This document shows positions 14,144 to 26,135 of a stretch of 64,000 nt of DNA, piece after piece. The notes under the pieces were generated by a model. The model had not been told where the DNA came from, did no database searches, and worked only from the letters and a program-made list of their open reading frames with translations. Source of the stretch: Tubiluchus corallicola (Eukaryota > Priapulida > Priapulimorpha > Priapulimorphida > Tubiluchidae); the NCBI GenBank assembly GCA_030141605.1, contig JAQGDQ010000025.1, forward strand, positions 976,907 to 1,040,906, written 5' to 3'. The position numbers and the translations under genes are program-made. The stretch's first letter is position 1. Every line of letters starts with the position of its first letter.

Positions 14144-14696
14144 TTAAAGGAAAGAACAAGTCACTCAGTATACTGGGTTTATTTTACTGTTATCACCGAA
14201 ACTTAGAAGAATATAACAAAGAACTGCCTATAAAGTACAAATCAAAAACATACTACCTCTAAATAGAAATTTTCAGGCGTGGCGGCTGCCGCCATTCACT
14301 TGAAAATTATGACATAGCTGGGGGACTTCGTGACTTTTCGTAAGCGCGTCGTGGCTTTCCGTGAGCGCGCGCTGCTTAAACTAATTCAAACTTCTGCTGC
14401 TTACCTAATGCTTATGCAAAAATTTATAAGATCAGCTGTCTATTTGTTTTGTAAAAACTTGTTATACTTTTGATGAAGATTAACATGTGCTACTTTCTTT
14501 AAGACGAATGACGCCATTGGAAGAAGAATGGGCATTGAAAATAGGAGCGTCCAAGCATGAAGTGATCGCGATTTTAAAGTGATTTCGCTAGTTATATGAG
14601 GCACTTATTGCAGTTTTATTACCACAAATCTTTCTAACATTTTTTGTGAACGTAGAAATGAGCCTAACTTTCCGGAAGGCTTGACCTTTCCTTTAA
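14144..14696 (+). mobile_element. TTAA-type MITE, family A copy 2
   Basis: TTAAAGGAAAGAACAAGTC on the left is mirrored by TTAAAGGAAAGGTCAAGCC on the minus strand at the right. The interior matches 4216-4765 throughout. No coding capacity. Confidence 0.8.
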
Positions 14697-14967
14697 TAAC
14701 TTATAATTTTTGTACAAAAATGTCCAGATAATCAAACCCACAAGTAATATACGCCAACAAGGTCTTTATCTTGGGCAAAGATAAGCAAAAAATAGAAATC
14801 CCCTTTTGCTCCGGTGATACAATGCATGGATTTACTAGGTCCTTTTTACAGAAAAAAATCTCTGCATTTTACCCTTAAGTTTCTGTTTTCGACTAATAGC
14901 TACCATTCCCGAAGTTCACTGACCACAATTATCGCTTCACACAGTTTCACACTCCAAACCTTTTCGT

Positions 14968-15194
14968 TTACTTGGCTTCAACTGTCATCAGACTCGTAAG
15001 AGGGGAAAACGCGAAATCATCACAAACGTCTGAAAATAAGCGTCGAAGACCGGAAACAGATGGTTTTACAATAATCAGCTTAGGAAGCGGGGGGTCAGAA
15101 GTCCATGATAGCAGTTTCGAAACATGATTTGGGAATTGTGTTACGACAAACTGACATAGCGAGTTCTTTGTCCCAAGAACTTGTGGCTTTTGCA
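14968..15194 (-). CDS. candidate coding exon, unknown protein
   Basis: On the minus strand a pyrimidine-rich acceptor (TTCCTTTTCAG) precedes a 75-codon open frame ending in TAA at 14968, with balanced amino-acid use (for example PKLIIVKPSVSGLRRLFSDV). I do not recognise the protein. It could be a terminal exon of the unknown gene whose first exon is at 20917-21155, but the phases do not fit directly: that exon ends in phase 2, and this one needs a one-base carry-over. Another exon would be required between them. It may equally be a chance open frame. Confidence 0.3.
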
Positions 15195-16611
15195 CTGAAA
15201 AGGAACCGATTTAGTGGATTTAACTGCGCATGCTCTGTGTGTTGATTGGTGAAGAACAAAACACCCACGAGTAAAACAAGTCGTCACACAGAAATTGCTG
15301 ACCAATAGAAACGTTACAAAAAACTGAGGATAAGTGGTACGGAAAGGGTCGAAGAAATACCGTATTTTCGTACCGTGCCGTAATGTTGAAGAATTACCGT
15401 ACCATGGTGTTAATTTTTTTAGTACCGCACTACACCGTATTGCCAGCCTTGATCCTAACTGTTATCCCATTATCCCTCCCTCGGGATATTCTTAGCATCA
15501 TAACTTTAGAAGTAAAAGTAGTCCTTTTGTCGAGACCTTTAGTAAGTAAATAATCTGCAATCATAACCAAGCATCGCTAATAATATTTTGAGTTGATTTA
15601 GAAAACGAGAAATGAACGTTTAATGAATATACTGAGACCATGAGTCAATGATTTTCACGACAGAATAAACAGCGAATAACATGACGTCATGAATAACGGC
15701 TTTTGTGTGAGTATACGTAGTGGTGAGTGATAATTCTGCATACAGACTGGCAAATGTGATGTTTTTCTGACTAAATGAGACTGCAGCATCAAGTGACCGT
15801 TTTCAGTACGAAAAGTCTTATAACCGCATGTTTCTGAATACATATTTTTGTACGTCAGCAGGCAAATTGAATAAGTAAACGTTTTCAGTGTTAAGAGATT
15901 AAAAACGGAGTGACTAAACTAGCTGTACAAATAAACAGTCCATTTTTATGTAGAGTAATTATAGACCGGTTGCATGCATTGTGAAAAAAGATACAAGAGC
16001 GAGTGGTGTTTTTCATGTCAAGTAACTAAAATTTCCAAAGCAATGACTAAAGGATCAATATCATTAAGTTTATAATTAGTCGAAGATGTTTTTTCATATA
16101 GATTACAATTCTAAGGTCGACATCGTAAATGACAGACGCTGTAAGTGTGATTTACGTTATTTACATGTAGAGAATTAACCTTTTGCATCAAATTAACGTA
16201 ATCCGATAGTCTCTATTGCTCTTTTAGAAGGCGAAGTGAATGTTTATTCGTAATCATAATCAATCATGTTAAGTGATAAATAAAGTGTCTTATAAGCTAA
16301 ATATATGCCTATTGCTACAAACATTCAATAGCATTTTTGTTGGTGAACACATGAGAAATGTCATAAAAACATCGTAAAACATAAATAATAATTCATAACA
16401 AATAAAACATCGTGAAAAGCATTTACATGAATCATGCAAAGTGTAATCGTATAAACGAAATATACACAATATAGAAAACTTGGAAAACGTAGTGTTCACA
16501 ATACTCTAATCAGACTTTATGCCTCACAAGACTGACAGGCTATTGCATTTTACAGGTAACTCTAAGCAGTGAAAAAAGGTACCATGTACCTATCAGTAAA
16601 ATTTACGTTGC
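15195..16611. other. intergenic, nothing certain
   Basis: Around 15335-15435 the motif TACCGTA recurs in several variants, perhaps the end of a decayed transposon. Otherwise AT-rich and featureless. Confidence 0.4.
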
Positions 16612-17172
16612 TTAAAGGAAAACCGGACGATCGATTATGTAGACAATAGTGCAAAACAAAGTATGCCCTGAAATATTGAAAATTACAACATCTTTTTACA
16701 ATCAAAGCTTGGAATAAATAATAATTACCTCGGAAAGTTAAATTTCATTAAACTTTCAAAGCCACGCGCTGCTCAGCGAATCCACTAAGACTGGCAACCA
16801 AGTCTTTTTGTCACATTTTCGAGGCTGACAAATAGGCGCGGTACCGCGATAAGTATGATCATGAACTGCAGTGCTCGTTGGTGACGTCAGTGTGACGTAG
16901 AACTCATTTTTGTGACATCATATCAGCGTCTTATAGCAATCTTCACTTGCGCAAACGTGCCTGACGCGCAGGGAAGATACCATCCCATTGCACAAACTTG
17001 GTTGGTTTGTGACGTAAGCGACAGCTGTGTTCGGTTTGCGTTAAATAACCTTCCAAGCTAACTATTCAAATATTAGAAACAATTGGTAACTTTTATAGGC
17101 AAGAAAAATGCATATTTTGGAAAGTAAATTAAAATGAGATTGAGTCTAATCAATCATCCGGTTTTCCTTTAA
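16612..17172 (+). mobile_element. TTAA-type MITE, family B copy 2
   Basis: Both ends are TTAA. The left inverted terminus TTAAAGGAAAACCGGACGAT pairs with TTAAAGGAAAACCGGATGAT at the right. The interior aligns with 2096-2644 and 61828-62370. It is non-coding. Confidence 0.85.
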
Positions 17173-17544
17173 TATTACATTAGATTTTTAGTTCAATTCT
17201 GTTGTTGCCATACTGGCAGAATTAAATTTTTATAAAACAGGAATTCACTACGACTTAGTTAAATGAAGGAAGGCAAAATATAATGTCTCACTGTGACCTA
17301 TATTGTGTCATATAGAGTGACCATCTCAACAGTTTCATTTGCTGTTGTTAGGCGACGTCCAAACGCACTTAAAACACTCACTTATACTGGTCTAGTTATT
17401 CTGTTCTTACAGGATGATTCTTGATAATCAACTTGGTTCCAATCCTGTCTCACTCATCTGTGTTCAGTAGGTCCTTCTTTTTAGTGTTGGGTCCCAGATT
17501 GCACAGTGCAGATCGCTAAAAACTATCATCATCATCATCTCTGG

Positions 17545-18080
17545 AGTCACACGTCCTCTGACACGACCCTACGAATCACTTTAATCCATGCTGCCCTGTC
17601 ACAAGCAACCTCCCATGTCTGTTTATTTTTGATATGTAATGGTGTGTAGATAAGATCTTTTTGGATAAAATTGATGGAAGTCAGCAGTTGTCTTCCTTGG
17701 GTTTTTTTCTTTCTGCAGTGCTTCTTTGGAAGCTAATTTTAATGGGCCGTCATCTGGTAGTCGTATAACAAGTCCTATCCACCTTAATCTTCTCTTTTTG
17801 ATATTAATTGTCCATTCCTCTGTGTCTTGACTTTATTATACAGATCCTGGTTTGATATTTTCTTTCGCCATTTTATCCCTAGAATGTTCCTGTAGTATCC
17901 TCTTTGAAATGCATCAATTTCTGATTTGTGTTGTGCTTTGATTGTCAATAGTTCTCAGTTATAGAGAAACACAGTTTCCACAAGTGCAACAAAGATTCTT
18001 AATTTTGTTTCTAGACTGATCCTCCTACGTTCAAAATTTTTGTTAATTTGGAATATGCAGCTAGTGCTAAGATTTTTCTT
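17545..18080 (-). pseudogene. LINE reverse-transcriptase C-terminal remnant
   Basis: On the minus strand, pieces in shifting frames read like the C-terminal part of a non-LTR retrotransposon ORF2: QRGYYRNILGIKWRKK near 17890, RRLRWIGLVIRLPDDGPLKL near 17770, and TWEVACDRAAWIKVIRRVV near 17600. The order and spacing fit the tail region after the reverse transcriptase of RTE- or CR1-like elements. Stops and frameshifts break it, so it is dead. The clade is not certain. Confidence 0.65.
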
Positions 18081-18185
18081 ACTGAACTACAAAAATATTT
18101 TTATAGAGAACTGTTTTCTTCCTGAACCGTCGTTCTTGTAACAATGACGAGAAAACTTGAATGATGTTCTAAGAAGGAGCGAAGT

Positions 18186-18695
18186 CAGGTTCTAAAGTTA
18201 GGGGGGGGGGGCAAGCACTTAACAAGACGCCGTGTTACACAACAAACAATTTTTAACGTACGGATTATGCATTTTAATTTTGTGTTTAAAATGAAAACAC
18301 AATAAAAAGTTACAGTAAGCTCATAAATCTCAAAACATAATAAAAACGTGTGTGTTATTATGAAAACAAAATGAAGTATTGTGAAAAATGTATTATGAAA
18401 GAACTACAATAGTCTGTTTCGTCTAGGTTTCATTCTAACAAATTAACCTATAACTCTAGCAAAGTAATCAGTAGTCAACTCTCTTTCAATGGAGAGCAAA
18501 ACTAACTCAGACAATATATCCCAACCCACTGTAGAAAGAAAGTAGGACTTTATCTGTTTCAGCCGATTAAAGGATCGTTTAGCAACTGTACAGGTAAACT
18601 AAAAATTGTTGAAAAGGCGCCATTTTTGAAAAAAAATGTGCTAGGGGGAGCGGTTGGGGGAGGGGGTGCTTGCTCCCCCATTAGCTACCCCACTG
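18186..18695. mobile_element. decayed hAT-like transposon
   Basis: The left edge starts CAGGTTCTAAAGTTAG followed by a G run and CAAGCACTT. The right edge, on the minus strand, starts CAGTGGGGTAGCTAATGGGG followed by AGCAAGCACC. These resemble the imperfect inverted termini of hAT elements. The interior carries a hAT C-terminal fragment on the minus strand. No 8-bp target duplication is visible. Confidence 0.6.
18443..18600 (-). pseudogene. hAT transposase dimerisation-domain fragment
   Basis: About 50 codons on the minus strand end at TAA (18445-18443) and include AKRSFNRLKQIKSYF and LSELVLLSIERELTT. This matches the conserved C-terminal dimerisation motif of hAT transposases (a KRSFS-L--IK-YLR-TM pattern followed by LALLSIE). 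The rest of the transposase is missing, so this is a relic. Confidence 0.7.
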
Positions 18696-18699
18696 GTTC

Positions 18700-19284
18700 T
18701 ACGACTTGACCTTATCTCTACCAAAGGTCAACCACATACTCTCAGTTACAGTTCTTTTGTCCACAGCAATATATTAAGTTGACGGTTGACCTTATAACCT
18801 CGAACAACAACCCAAGTTATCCAGACAGGATATATCCCGGTAAGCCGGCGCTCAGACAATATTTCACTCACAAGATCGGGAAATCCGCATCTTGGTTAAG
18901 CACACACGAGTGAGCAGGATTGCAGCAGATTTGTTCCCGACCCTTTTGTCACAAAGAAACGCCGCTGATTAGCATTTATATGAGAATTAAGAAATCACAT
19001 AAAGCGTCTTTTAATACGTGGAAATAATTGCTTTCATGTGGCCCTTTTGATGTGTGAAAACTGTAATTAAGACGTAGTAAAGAATTACAAATTTACTGTA
19101 GCTTGCCCTTGCCCGGGCCTTTTTGATATGCGCGGTGTGGGAACGCAGACCAAGATCTCCACTAAAGAGGCTAATTTGTAAAGAACCTGATCACTAAAAG
19201 GTTTCTACGCTTAACTTTGGGCAAAATTTAAATCCTTCTGGATATTTAGCCTGTATAGTCGTTTAAAATTATGAAGTTTAGAAC
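18700..19284. other. intergenic, nothing recognised
   Basis: No gene, RNA or repeat that I can support. Confidence 0.45.
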
Positions 19285-19783
19285 TTAAAGGATTTTTATA
19301 TATTACCCCATTTTCAAGTACGATAAAAAGTATACATTTTAACACGACTAATACTGCAAAAACGTTTCTGATAATTAAATAATAGATTAACATCTTAATT
19401 ATCGGCCCAACTATTGATGACATTACAAACTAACATAATTTTCAACAGCAAAATATTCCACGAGCATGTTGCGCGTGTTTGCGAAAGCGAAAATTGAAGA
19501 ACAGTGCTACTGTAACATATTCAGTGTGCTGCACTAAAACTAGGCAAGTTTTAAGATAAAAAATCAAATTTCAAGTTCACCACTGTGCTCACGCATGGGC
19601 TGTCAGACGTGCGCTGTATGTCAGAAACGAACACATCTGAATTGAGAGGTACAGCCCTTGTTTTTTGTCCAATGTGTTTCCGAAATACAGGCGCTAGTGC
19701 CCGTCTATCTATCGGATGGTGAAATGCATGTAACAGCGAAGAACTAGAGGCGCGAACGAGTGGTGTTTCCGGTTTTGCTTTAA
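19285..19783 (-). mobile_element. TTAA-type MITE, family C copy 3
   Basis: On the minus strand it starts TTAAAGCAAAACCGGAAACA at 19783 and ends at TTAA 19285-19288. The interior matches the copies at 7250-7790 and 51678-52307. A deletion relative to them lies near 19760. The open frame across its edge is not a gene. Confidence 0.75.
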
Positions 19784-20916
19784 GAACTACATGTAGGATT
19801 TTCACACATACCGAATTTTCGAAAAACTGAAAATGATTTAGGGTATCGCTTTGAAAGGAACCGGACAGGGTGAGGTGTGTAGGCCTCAACCTTCATAACC
19901 CTGCCATGACTTTACCTTCTCTGACAATTTGATTGTTTCTGACTTTAAATTCTATGACTTTATTTCTATCCGTGACCATGAGAATTGTTCGTTTTCACTT
20001 AGTTGGCCATATGCAGAAGTTTGGGGGCGTTTGGTCTTCCTTTATTGTGGTTAACTGATAATTAATCAAATTTAATTTAACTGATAGACTTTGGTCAAAA
20101 ATTAGACAAACTTCATTTGAAGATTGAATATTATGAAGTTACTACTTAGAATTTGTATGCAAACAACGTAATTTGAAGTTTCACCAAACATTTCAAAGTT
20201 ATGATAAATGAACGCAGTATCCAGTTTTCTTTTCGGGAAAAAAGCACGCTGAATTGAAGACGTATCACTGTCATTTAATCCAGTCTATACGGGACACCAC
20301 AAAGAAAGAATGCACACAAAAAATTCAGGCAAGTATCGTTTTAGGAAACTTAATGAGTTTTTGATGAGATTAGTTCGCGTGCGCAATTTGCCTACTGAAA
20401 TTGTATCCATATGATAACAAGTCATTTACACTTTTGGCTATTATAATTCCATACGTTCAGGTGTGTTAGCAGCTTAATCATTTCTGGTATTCAATGTCGG
20501 AGAAAACGAGAGTTTCATTTTCTAAAAATCTTAAAAATAATGAGCTTAGAAGCAGCAAAAAGTCTGTGTGTTGTTGTGACTGACAGACTTCGAAGTTCAA
20601 TTCAAGAAAATTACGAAAAATAATAATCTTGCGAAACAAATCCCATAGAAATTGTATACTGTATTATTTTTGACCTACAAGTTTTGTGAATATTTCCGAG
20701 TAAGTCTAGATGTGGGGCAAAATCAGTAAGTCCTGAAATGCACATAAATTGTGCTGCTAATCCAGAAATTTTGAAAACGAAACGTGCATGACAGTGAAAT
20801 CAGTTAAAATTTACTAAGCTGATTTACTAAATATTTTTAAACTTAGTGAAACTTTTAGTGAAATGGTAGATCAAAGCAAAGTTGATTTTAAAGTCAGTTT
20901 GATTAAAAAAACTTAC
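19784..20916. other. intergenic or intron, nothing recognised
   Basis: This lies 3' of the exon at 20917-21155 and is probably its intron. I could not find a following exon here. Confidence 0.4.
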
Positions 20917-21155
20917 CTGTAACGGTAATTACAGAAGCAATTAATAACGTCAGCGTCCAGATGGAAAAACACAATATTATCTTCATCATCTTCTTTCGAC
21001 TTTACAAGCCTAGTTTTCAAATGGAGCGATGACTTTGGGATGCTGGACGATACAAGCGCTTCACAATCTGCATCCGTCTGCTGCTGGAACGTGTGTAACC
21101 CGGGATACCCAAAGTAAACAAACTTGTGAGTGATCTTCGCCAAGGGGTGTGTCAT
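20917..21155 (-). CDS. first coding exon of an unrecognised gene
   Basis: The minus strand has ATG at 21155 and 79 codons plus two bases, ending at a strong donor (ACAG then GTAAGT). A TATA box about 88 bp upstream of the ATG, at 21241-21250, supports a true transcript start. The protein begins MTHPLAKITHKFVYFGYPGL, then continues with an acidic patch (SKEDDEDN) and a hydrophobic FFHLDADVINCFC segment. It has no signal peptide or membrane segment. I do not recognise the family. The rest of the protein must lie in exons at lower coordinates; the frame at 14968-15194 is a weak candidate. Codon use and the combination of promoter, ATG and donor argue against chance. Confidence 0.6.
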
Positions 21156-21240
21156 TTCGAGCGATTACAGTTACAGCTACATTTGTTTACTTTACTGTTG
21201 AAGAATGGTACACAAACGTATTCAATGGAAGCAGCTTCCT

Positions 21241-21250
21241 TTATATAAAA
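21241..21250 (-). promoter_or_regulatory. TATA box of the gene at 21155
   Basis: On the minus strand the sequence TTTTATATAA sits 86-95 bp before the ATG at 21155, leaving room for a 5' leader of about 60 bases. Confidence 0.5.
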
Positions 21251-21540
21251 ACTTTTATGTATATGGTAATATTTAAGCACGCCTCGTAATAGCCTCCTAA
21301 TAGTGTTTAATGTAGACTTCATCAAACTTGCGTAACACAGTTTTCGTTACAGCCCTCCCCAAGGCAGAGTAAAACTGTTTGTCAGCAGTCCGTCCTGCTA
21401 ACAACTGTCCATTATACTAAAAATGGTAACTATTAATAAACAAACTTCAAAAAGAAGAATGAAATTAAGAAATTAAGAGCAAATGATGAGAAAAAATCTA
21501 AACAGTGACGTATTTACTGGTACTGTGAGTGTAAACTGAA

Positions 21541-22275
21541 TTGAAGGAAAATCGGACGCATCTTAAACTGTATCTCAAATTAATCTGCTCTTTGAAATAA
21601 TGAAAGGAAACATACTATTTTTTCCATATTATTTTTTTCAGAATGACTTACGTGAAAGAATTATTACCACACAAACGCATTTTCACGTTCGCGCCACTAG
21701 TTCTTAGCTGTTACAAGCATTTTGCCATTCGCTAGTTAGACGGGCACTAGCGCCTGTATTTCGGAAAGGTTTTGCACAAAAAACAAGTTCGGGACCTCTC
21801 AGTTCACAGGTGTTCGTTTGTGACGTACTACAAACGTTCGGTAGCCCATGTGCTCTTGTGGTAAATTTTAAATTTGAATTTTTGTCTTAAGACTGGTCGA
21901 TTTTTAGTGCAACGCACTGAATAAACACGCTGAATTTAAGAACATCAGCCCTATTTTCCAAATAACTCATGCTTGAATTACTCTCTGCTAAATATAACAG
22001 AGTTGTAACTACGTGCTTGTATTCTCAAATAGTTTGTCTGTTAGTAACTTAGTGTCTCATATATTCGTAAAATTTGATTTCGCATCAAAAGACGGTGTGT
22101 GCAAATTTTGCGCAATGAAATCCCTGACTCTGCCGTACATTACGCAACAAGCCTGGTTTGAAAACAATATATTACAATAGCACTGGACTTCAATTTTTGC
22201 TTTCACAAACACGTGCAACACGCTTACGGACTATTTTTGCTGTTGAAAATTGTGTTAGTTTGTGATGTCATCACA
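21541..22275 (+). mobile_element. TTAA-type MITE, family C copy 4, truncated
   Basis: It starts with a mutated terminus, TTGAAGGAAAATCGGACGCA. It shares with 51678-52307 the segment GTGAAAGAATTATTACCACA and the later TTAGTTTGTGATGTCATCA. It contains an extra segment near 21920-22150 and lacks the normal right terminus. Confidence 0.7.
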
Positions 22276-24269
22276 AACCGTTAGCACGTCAGTGTGAAAC
22301 TTTGTCGCACTCTGTGTATTTCGGTGTTTTGAAATTTGTTTGACTCTGTTCCTCAGGGTCTGTAGTGGTTCTGGCGTCATATCACTTTCACATTGACATG
22401 CTACTGGTTTCCCTTATTGTAGTTCCCACTTGCTGTAAATTGTGCAAAACGCAGAAGTTATGTTTTATTCTTATAATGCTCACTGCTGTGGGTCTTCTTT
22501 AGGTAGACCTCGATTAATTGCGTACTTGTTGTGTTCTTTTGTGGATCTCATGTGTTAGGTAAAAATTTTGTACATTTCTCTGTAATTTCTTCCCTTACAA
22601 CCTAGTTAATTTTGATAAGTTAAATTTTAGTCTGTTGTTTTGTAGTTTCAGTTTGTACCTTTATCATTAATGTGTTATTTATTCTTATTTTTGGCTTGAT
22701 TTAAAATTTGATAATTGCTTTAAAAGTCGAAACGATCGTTGCTCAATGAACGAGTTATTTCATTTAATCTTTAACAATCTGTCACCAATTAATCCGTGTT
22801 ATTTTGGTACTGATATTGCTTTTTTCTTTTTGTATGTATCATTCTGATGCCGCTGTTACGCAGTAGCTTCAGTGTGCCATGTTCATCATATAATTTATAA
22901 ATGGTTATAATTATCACGGTCAGGAATGTGGCTCCATCAAGCGGTAATTATTGTAAATAACATCGTTAACTTGCCTGCGAAAGCGCTCGTATTTGGAGTT
23001 CCTTGCGTGCTGGCATTGTGAGGCGTAATAAGTGCTTACTGTTACAAGCCGCGAGGTTCAATGTTCTGGTATTGTTCCGTGAAAACTTCACCTAGCGTAG
23101 CTAGGATAGGAGTTGAAAACTTAAGCGTTTCAGTGGTGTAAATAGCTGATTAACCTACTCTGACTTAGCTACACTGCAAAAGCTCAAATATTCAATATAA
23201 TTTCAATATCTTTTAGCTAACAGCTTTTACGTATGCATGAGATGTATGTGACTATGTGTTGTCCACTACCCCCGCCCTGCCACAATTTAGTGTAATGACT
23301 ATACCGGTTTGCTACAGGTAGATCACAGCCCAGACATTTGCAGCAGTTTTCAGATGTACTTTAATAGTGACTTGGTTGCTTTCGTTGCAAGATCGCAACT
23401 GCCGTTTTTGTAATGTTTAGTATTATCAATTTAAAATCAAATGAAGGTGCTGATATGCAGGATTATTCGATGCAAAGGTTTTCAAGATACACAAAAACTC
23501 GTGAATCGAGGTAAAGGATATTTTTTTGCTTTTTTGGCTTGAATGCTTGCGAATAGTTTAGTTTAAACTTGATTTATTTATAGTGGATCTACAAAACACA
23601 CTGTGTCTGATACAGGCATCTCTACGGTGCAACAGCTGAGTGCAAAGTCCTAATAAAAGAATAATGGGCATCACAACTCGATTTGATAGAACAATTGATT
23701 CAATTATAGTCGCATTCTGCAGCCTGCGAATAGACTGTAGTGTAGAATGTTACTTTTGTAGTTAAGTCTGCCTTTTACTACTTCACTGCAATAGTTTTTA
23801 GAATAAATTCAAAGAATTACACCATTTGTTACTGGAAATATTCAATGATCTGTGCTTTTTCTAATCGTACATGTTACAGCCAGTAAATCTTTTAACACTT
23901 GCGCATCCTGATAATATGCGCAGAAATTTTTTTTGCAAACACAAATTTCCTCGCATTTCTGCGACGATTTTTAGCCTTAATTCATTTGTTACTCAAAATG
24001 TACATTGTTTTTGTTTTTGCTAGTTAAATTCGTGTCGTATGACCACCGACATAGTTTTGAATCGTAATTTTGCGAGAGTTCTAACTAAATAGAAATTGCG
24101 AATATTAATTAAAATTTCAAGTCGTTTTTAATTGTTAATGTGAATTTTAATCACACTAAGATTTTTGAAGGTCAATGCAATATTTTTTTCTAGTAAGTAT
24201 AAAATATAAGAAAGTGCATACTGTATTATTATTTGAATTAACAAGTTTTTTGTTTTTTTTCTGGAGCAG
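22276..24269. other. upstream region of the fucosyltransferase gene
   Basis: AT-rich non-coding DNA. It probably contains intron and possibly the missing 5' exon of the gene at 24273. I cannot identify that exon. Confidence 0.4.
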
Positions 24270-24272
24270 CAG

Positions 24273-25291
24273 GTGTCTTAATTCTGTTTACCTGTATTAT
24301 TATGATCGTTTACAACATGGTTGATTCACACATCGAGATTAGCAACAACATCAACAACGACGACGTGACTATTACAGATAATGCAAGAAACAGACCAACG
24401 TTGTTAAAAAACAAATTAACAAAAATTTCATGGCATGGTGTCAAATCGAGCTCTACCAGTACAAAAGAATCACCTGCGTTTATCACAATTGAATCCAAAA
24501 ATGGTGGATTAGGAAATAGGATGTTTGAGTATGCTTCCTTATATGGAATATCAGTGAAAAACGGTTTGGTGCCCGCTTTTAGTGAAGATTACAGCTTGTT
24601 AAAGGTATTTCCTAATCTTCAGGGCGCACGCTTGCGTGTTCTGTCCGATTTTAAACCAGCGGCCAGGGTGTATGGCGAAACGTGTTGTACTTACAATCGC
24701 AAATTTGAACGCTTGTCTAGTGTGAACACGACTATAGGTTGGTTCTTGCAGTCATACAAGTATTTTCATTTTTCTTTTAAGCAAATAAGGAAACAGTTTC
24801 TTTTTGCTGAAGACATTCAGAACTGGTCACGAAGGCTGCTGAGACATGCATTACGCAAGCTGCCAACCTTTGGTGAGGATGGCACAGTTCTGGTTGGTCT
24901 TCACGTACGAAGAGGCGATTATCTTGCCTCAAATGAGTTTGGGTTTCGGACACCTGGCGCCATCTATATTTATAAAGCTATGAATTATTTTCGGCAGCAG
25001 TTTAACTCAGTTGTGTTTGTGGTGGTAAGTGAAGAAACAGAATGGTGCAAGACGAATATAATAACCGACGATTCTGTGATTCTACATCCGGCAGAACCGG
25101 AAGTTCACTTATGTGCGCTGAGCTTGTGTGATCACGTGATAATGACAGTGGGCACTTTTGGCTGGTGGGGTGGGTTTTTATCAGGTGGCCGCGTAGTTTA
25201 TTTCGGAAAACCAGCCTGGAAAGGGTCACAGTTTGATTACGAATTTTCAGCGCCTGATTATTATTTGCCAGAATGGATAGCTATATCATGA
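24273..25291 (+). CDS. alpha-1,2-fucosyltransferase (GT11), last exon
   Basis: Glycosyltransferase family 11 enzymes move fucose from GDP-fucose to a galactose 2-OH in the Golgi lumen. Numbering from the ATG at 24302 (329 residues), the family motifs appear in order: GGLGNRMFEYASLYG at 68-82, VGLHVRRGDYL at 198-208 with the donor-binding HxRRxD signature, and GTFGWWGGFLSGG at 284-296. The frame stays open upstream of that ATG and encodes a hydrophobic run (VLILFTCIIMIVYNMV) typical of a type II anchor. It begins at a splice acceptor, ag at 24271-24272 or 24268-24269. I therefore take the exon as 24273 onward, with the true start in an undetected upstream exon. If the exon is not spliced, the ATG at 24302 is the start. 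Potential N-glycosylation includes NTT at 142-144. The exact acceptor substrate cannot be read from sequence. Confidence 0.9.
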
Positions 25292-25364
25292 CACAGGCAA
25301 TTGGTGGCCTGTCTATGAATTCAGTAACTCAACACGAAACCGATTTTATGCACTGATCTTTTGA

Positions 25365-25370
25365 AATAAA
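25365..25370 (+). promoter_or_regulatory. polyadenylation signal AATAAA
   Basis: AATAAA lies 74 bases after the stop codon of the fucosyltransferase. Confidence 0.6.
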
Positions 25371-25699
25371 ACGAAATTTCCGTAGACAAAGTGTAACTTA
25401 GTTCATGGAAATTTACCTCCCATCTGTTTTGACTGATTTCACAACAGCATTATTATGTAATCAAAGTAGGCCTGAACCGGCTATCTAACTATTACCATCG
25501 CCACCCCCAGCCCGTTCCCGATTCATAGAAAAAAGGGTATAAGTTTTGTAAAAAAACAGGCAAAAAGCTGATTTTTGGAGGTTTTTCGGCTCTCGTTCTT
25601 TTCGGTGGGCGATTCGAAAAGAAATCCCCAATGAGAAGACACTAGATTGTCAAATTAGGTGGGAGAATCTCAAATTAGTCATCATCATCAATCTCAAGT

Positions 25700-26135
25700 G
25701 AATCTTTTTTAACTTTGCACCACTTGCAAATATTACAAAGGGCCACCATTTAAAATTACAAGTGGAAAAAGCTCACTTAATTGCTTCAAACATTTCTTCA
25801 GCAACAGAGTTGTAAGTTTATGGAATAAACTACCACCATCTGTGAACGATGCTCCAACTGTAAATGCTGGCAACAGAAAATTATTTAAAAAACATGTTAA
25901 TTTTAGCTAATTTTTACTTTTAACAGACACTTGGAAGCAGCTATTTTAGTTTTTTGTGTTTTTTAACGTAATCTTCTACTTATGTTATTGGTATCACTTT
26001 GTTTTAATTTCTACTGTTTTTGTAGTAGTCCTTTATTATTTTATTTCACTTTTCAGCTGCTTTGTTACTCGTGTATTATACTCTGAAATATACGAAATAA
26101 ATAAATAAATAAACGAATAAATAAATAAAAATCAA
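25700..26135 (+). pseudogene. LINE 3' end with A-rich tail
   Basis: Reading from about 25725, the frame gives the C-terminal tail typical of CR1/Jockey-like ORF2 proteins, including FFSNRVVSLWNKLPPSV and a stop after KKHVNFS near 25910. A 3' untranslated part and an (AAAT)n tail at 26095-26130 follow. Upstream the frame is closed, so this is a 5'-truncated, dead copy. Confidence 0.75.
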
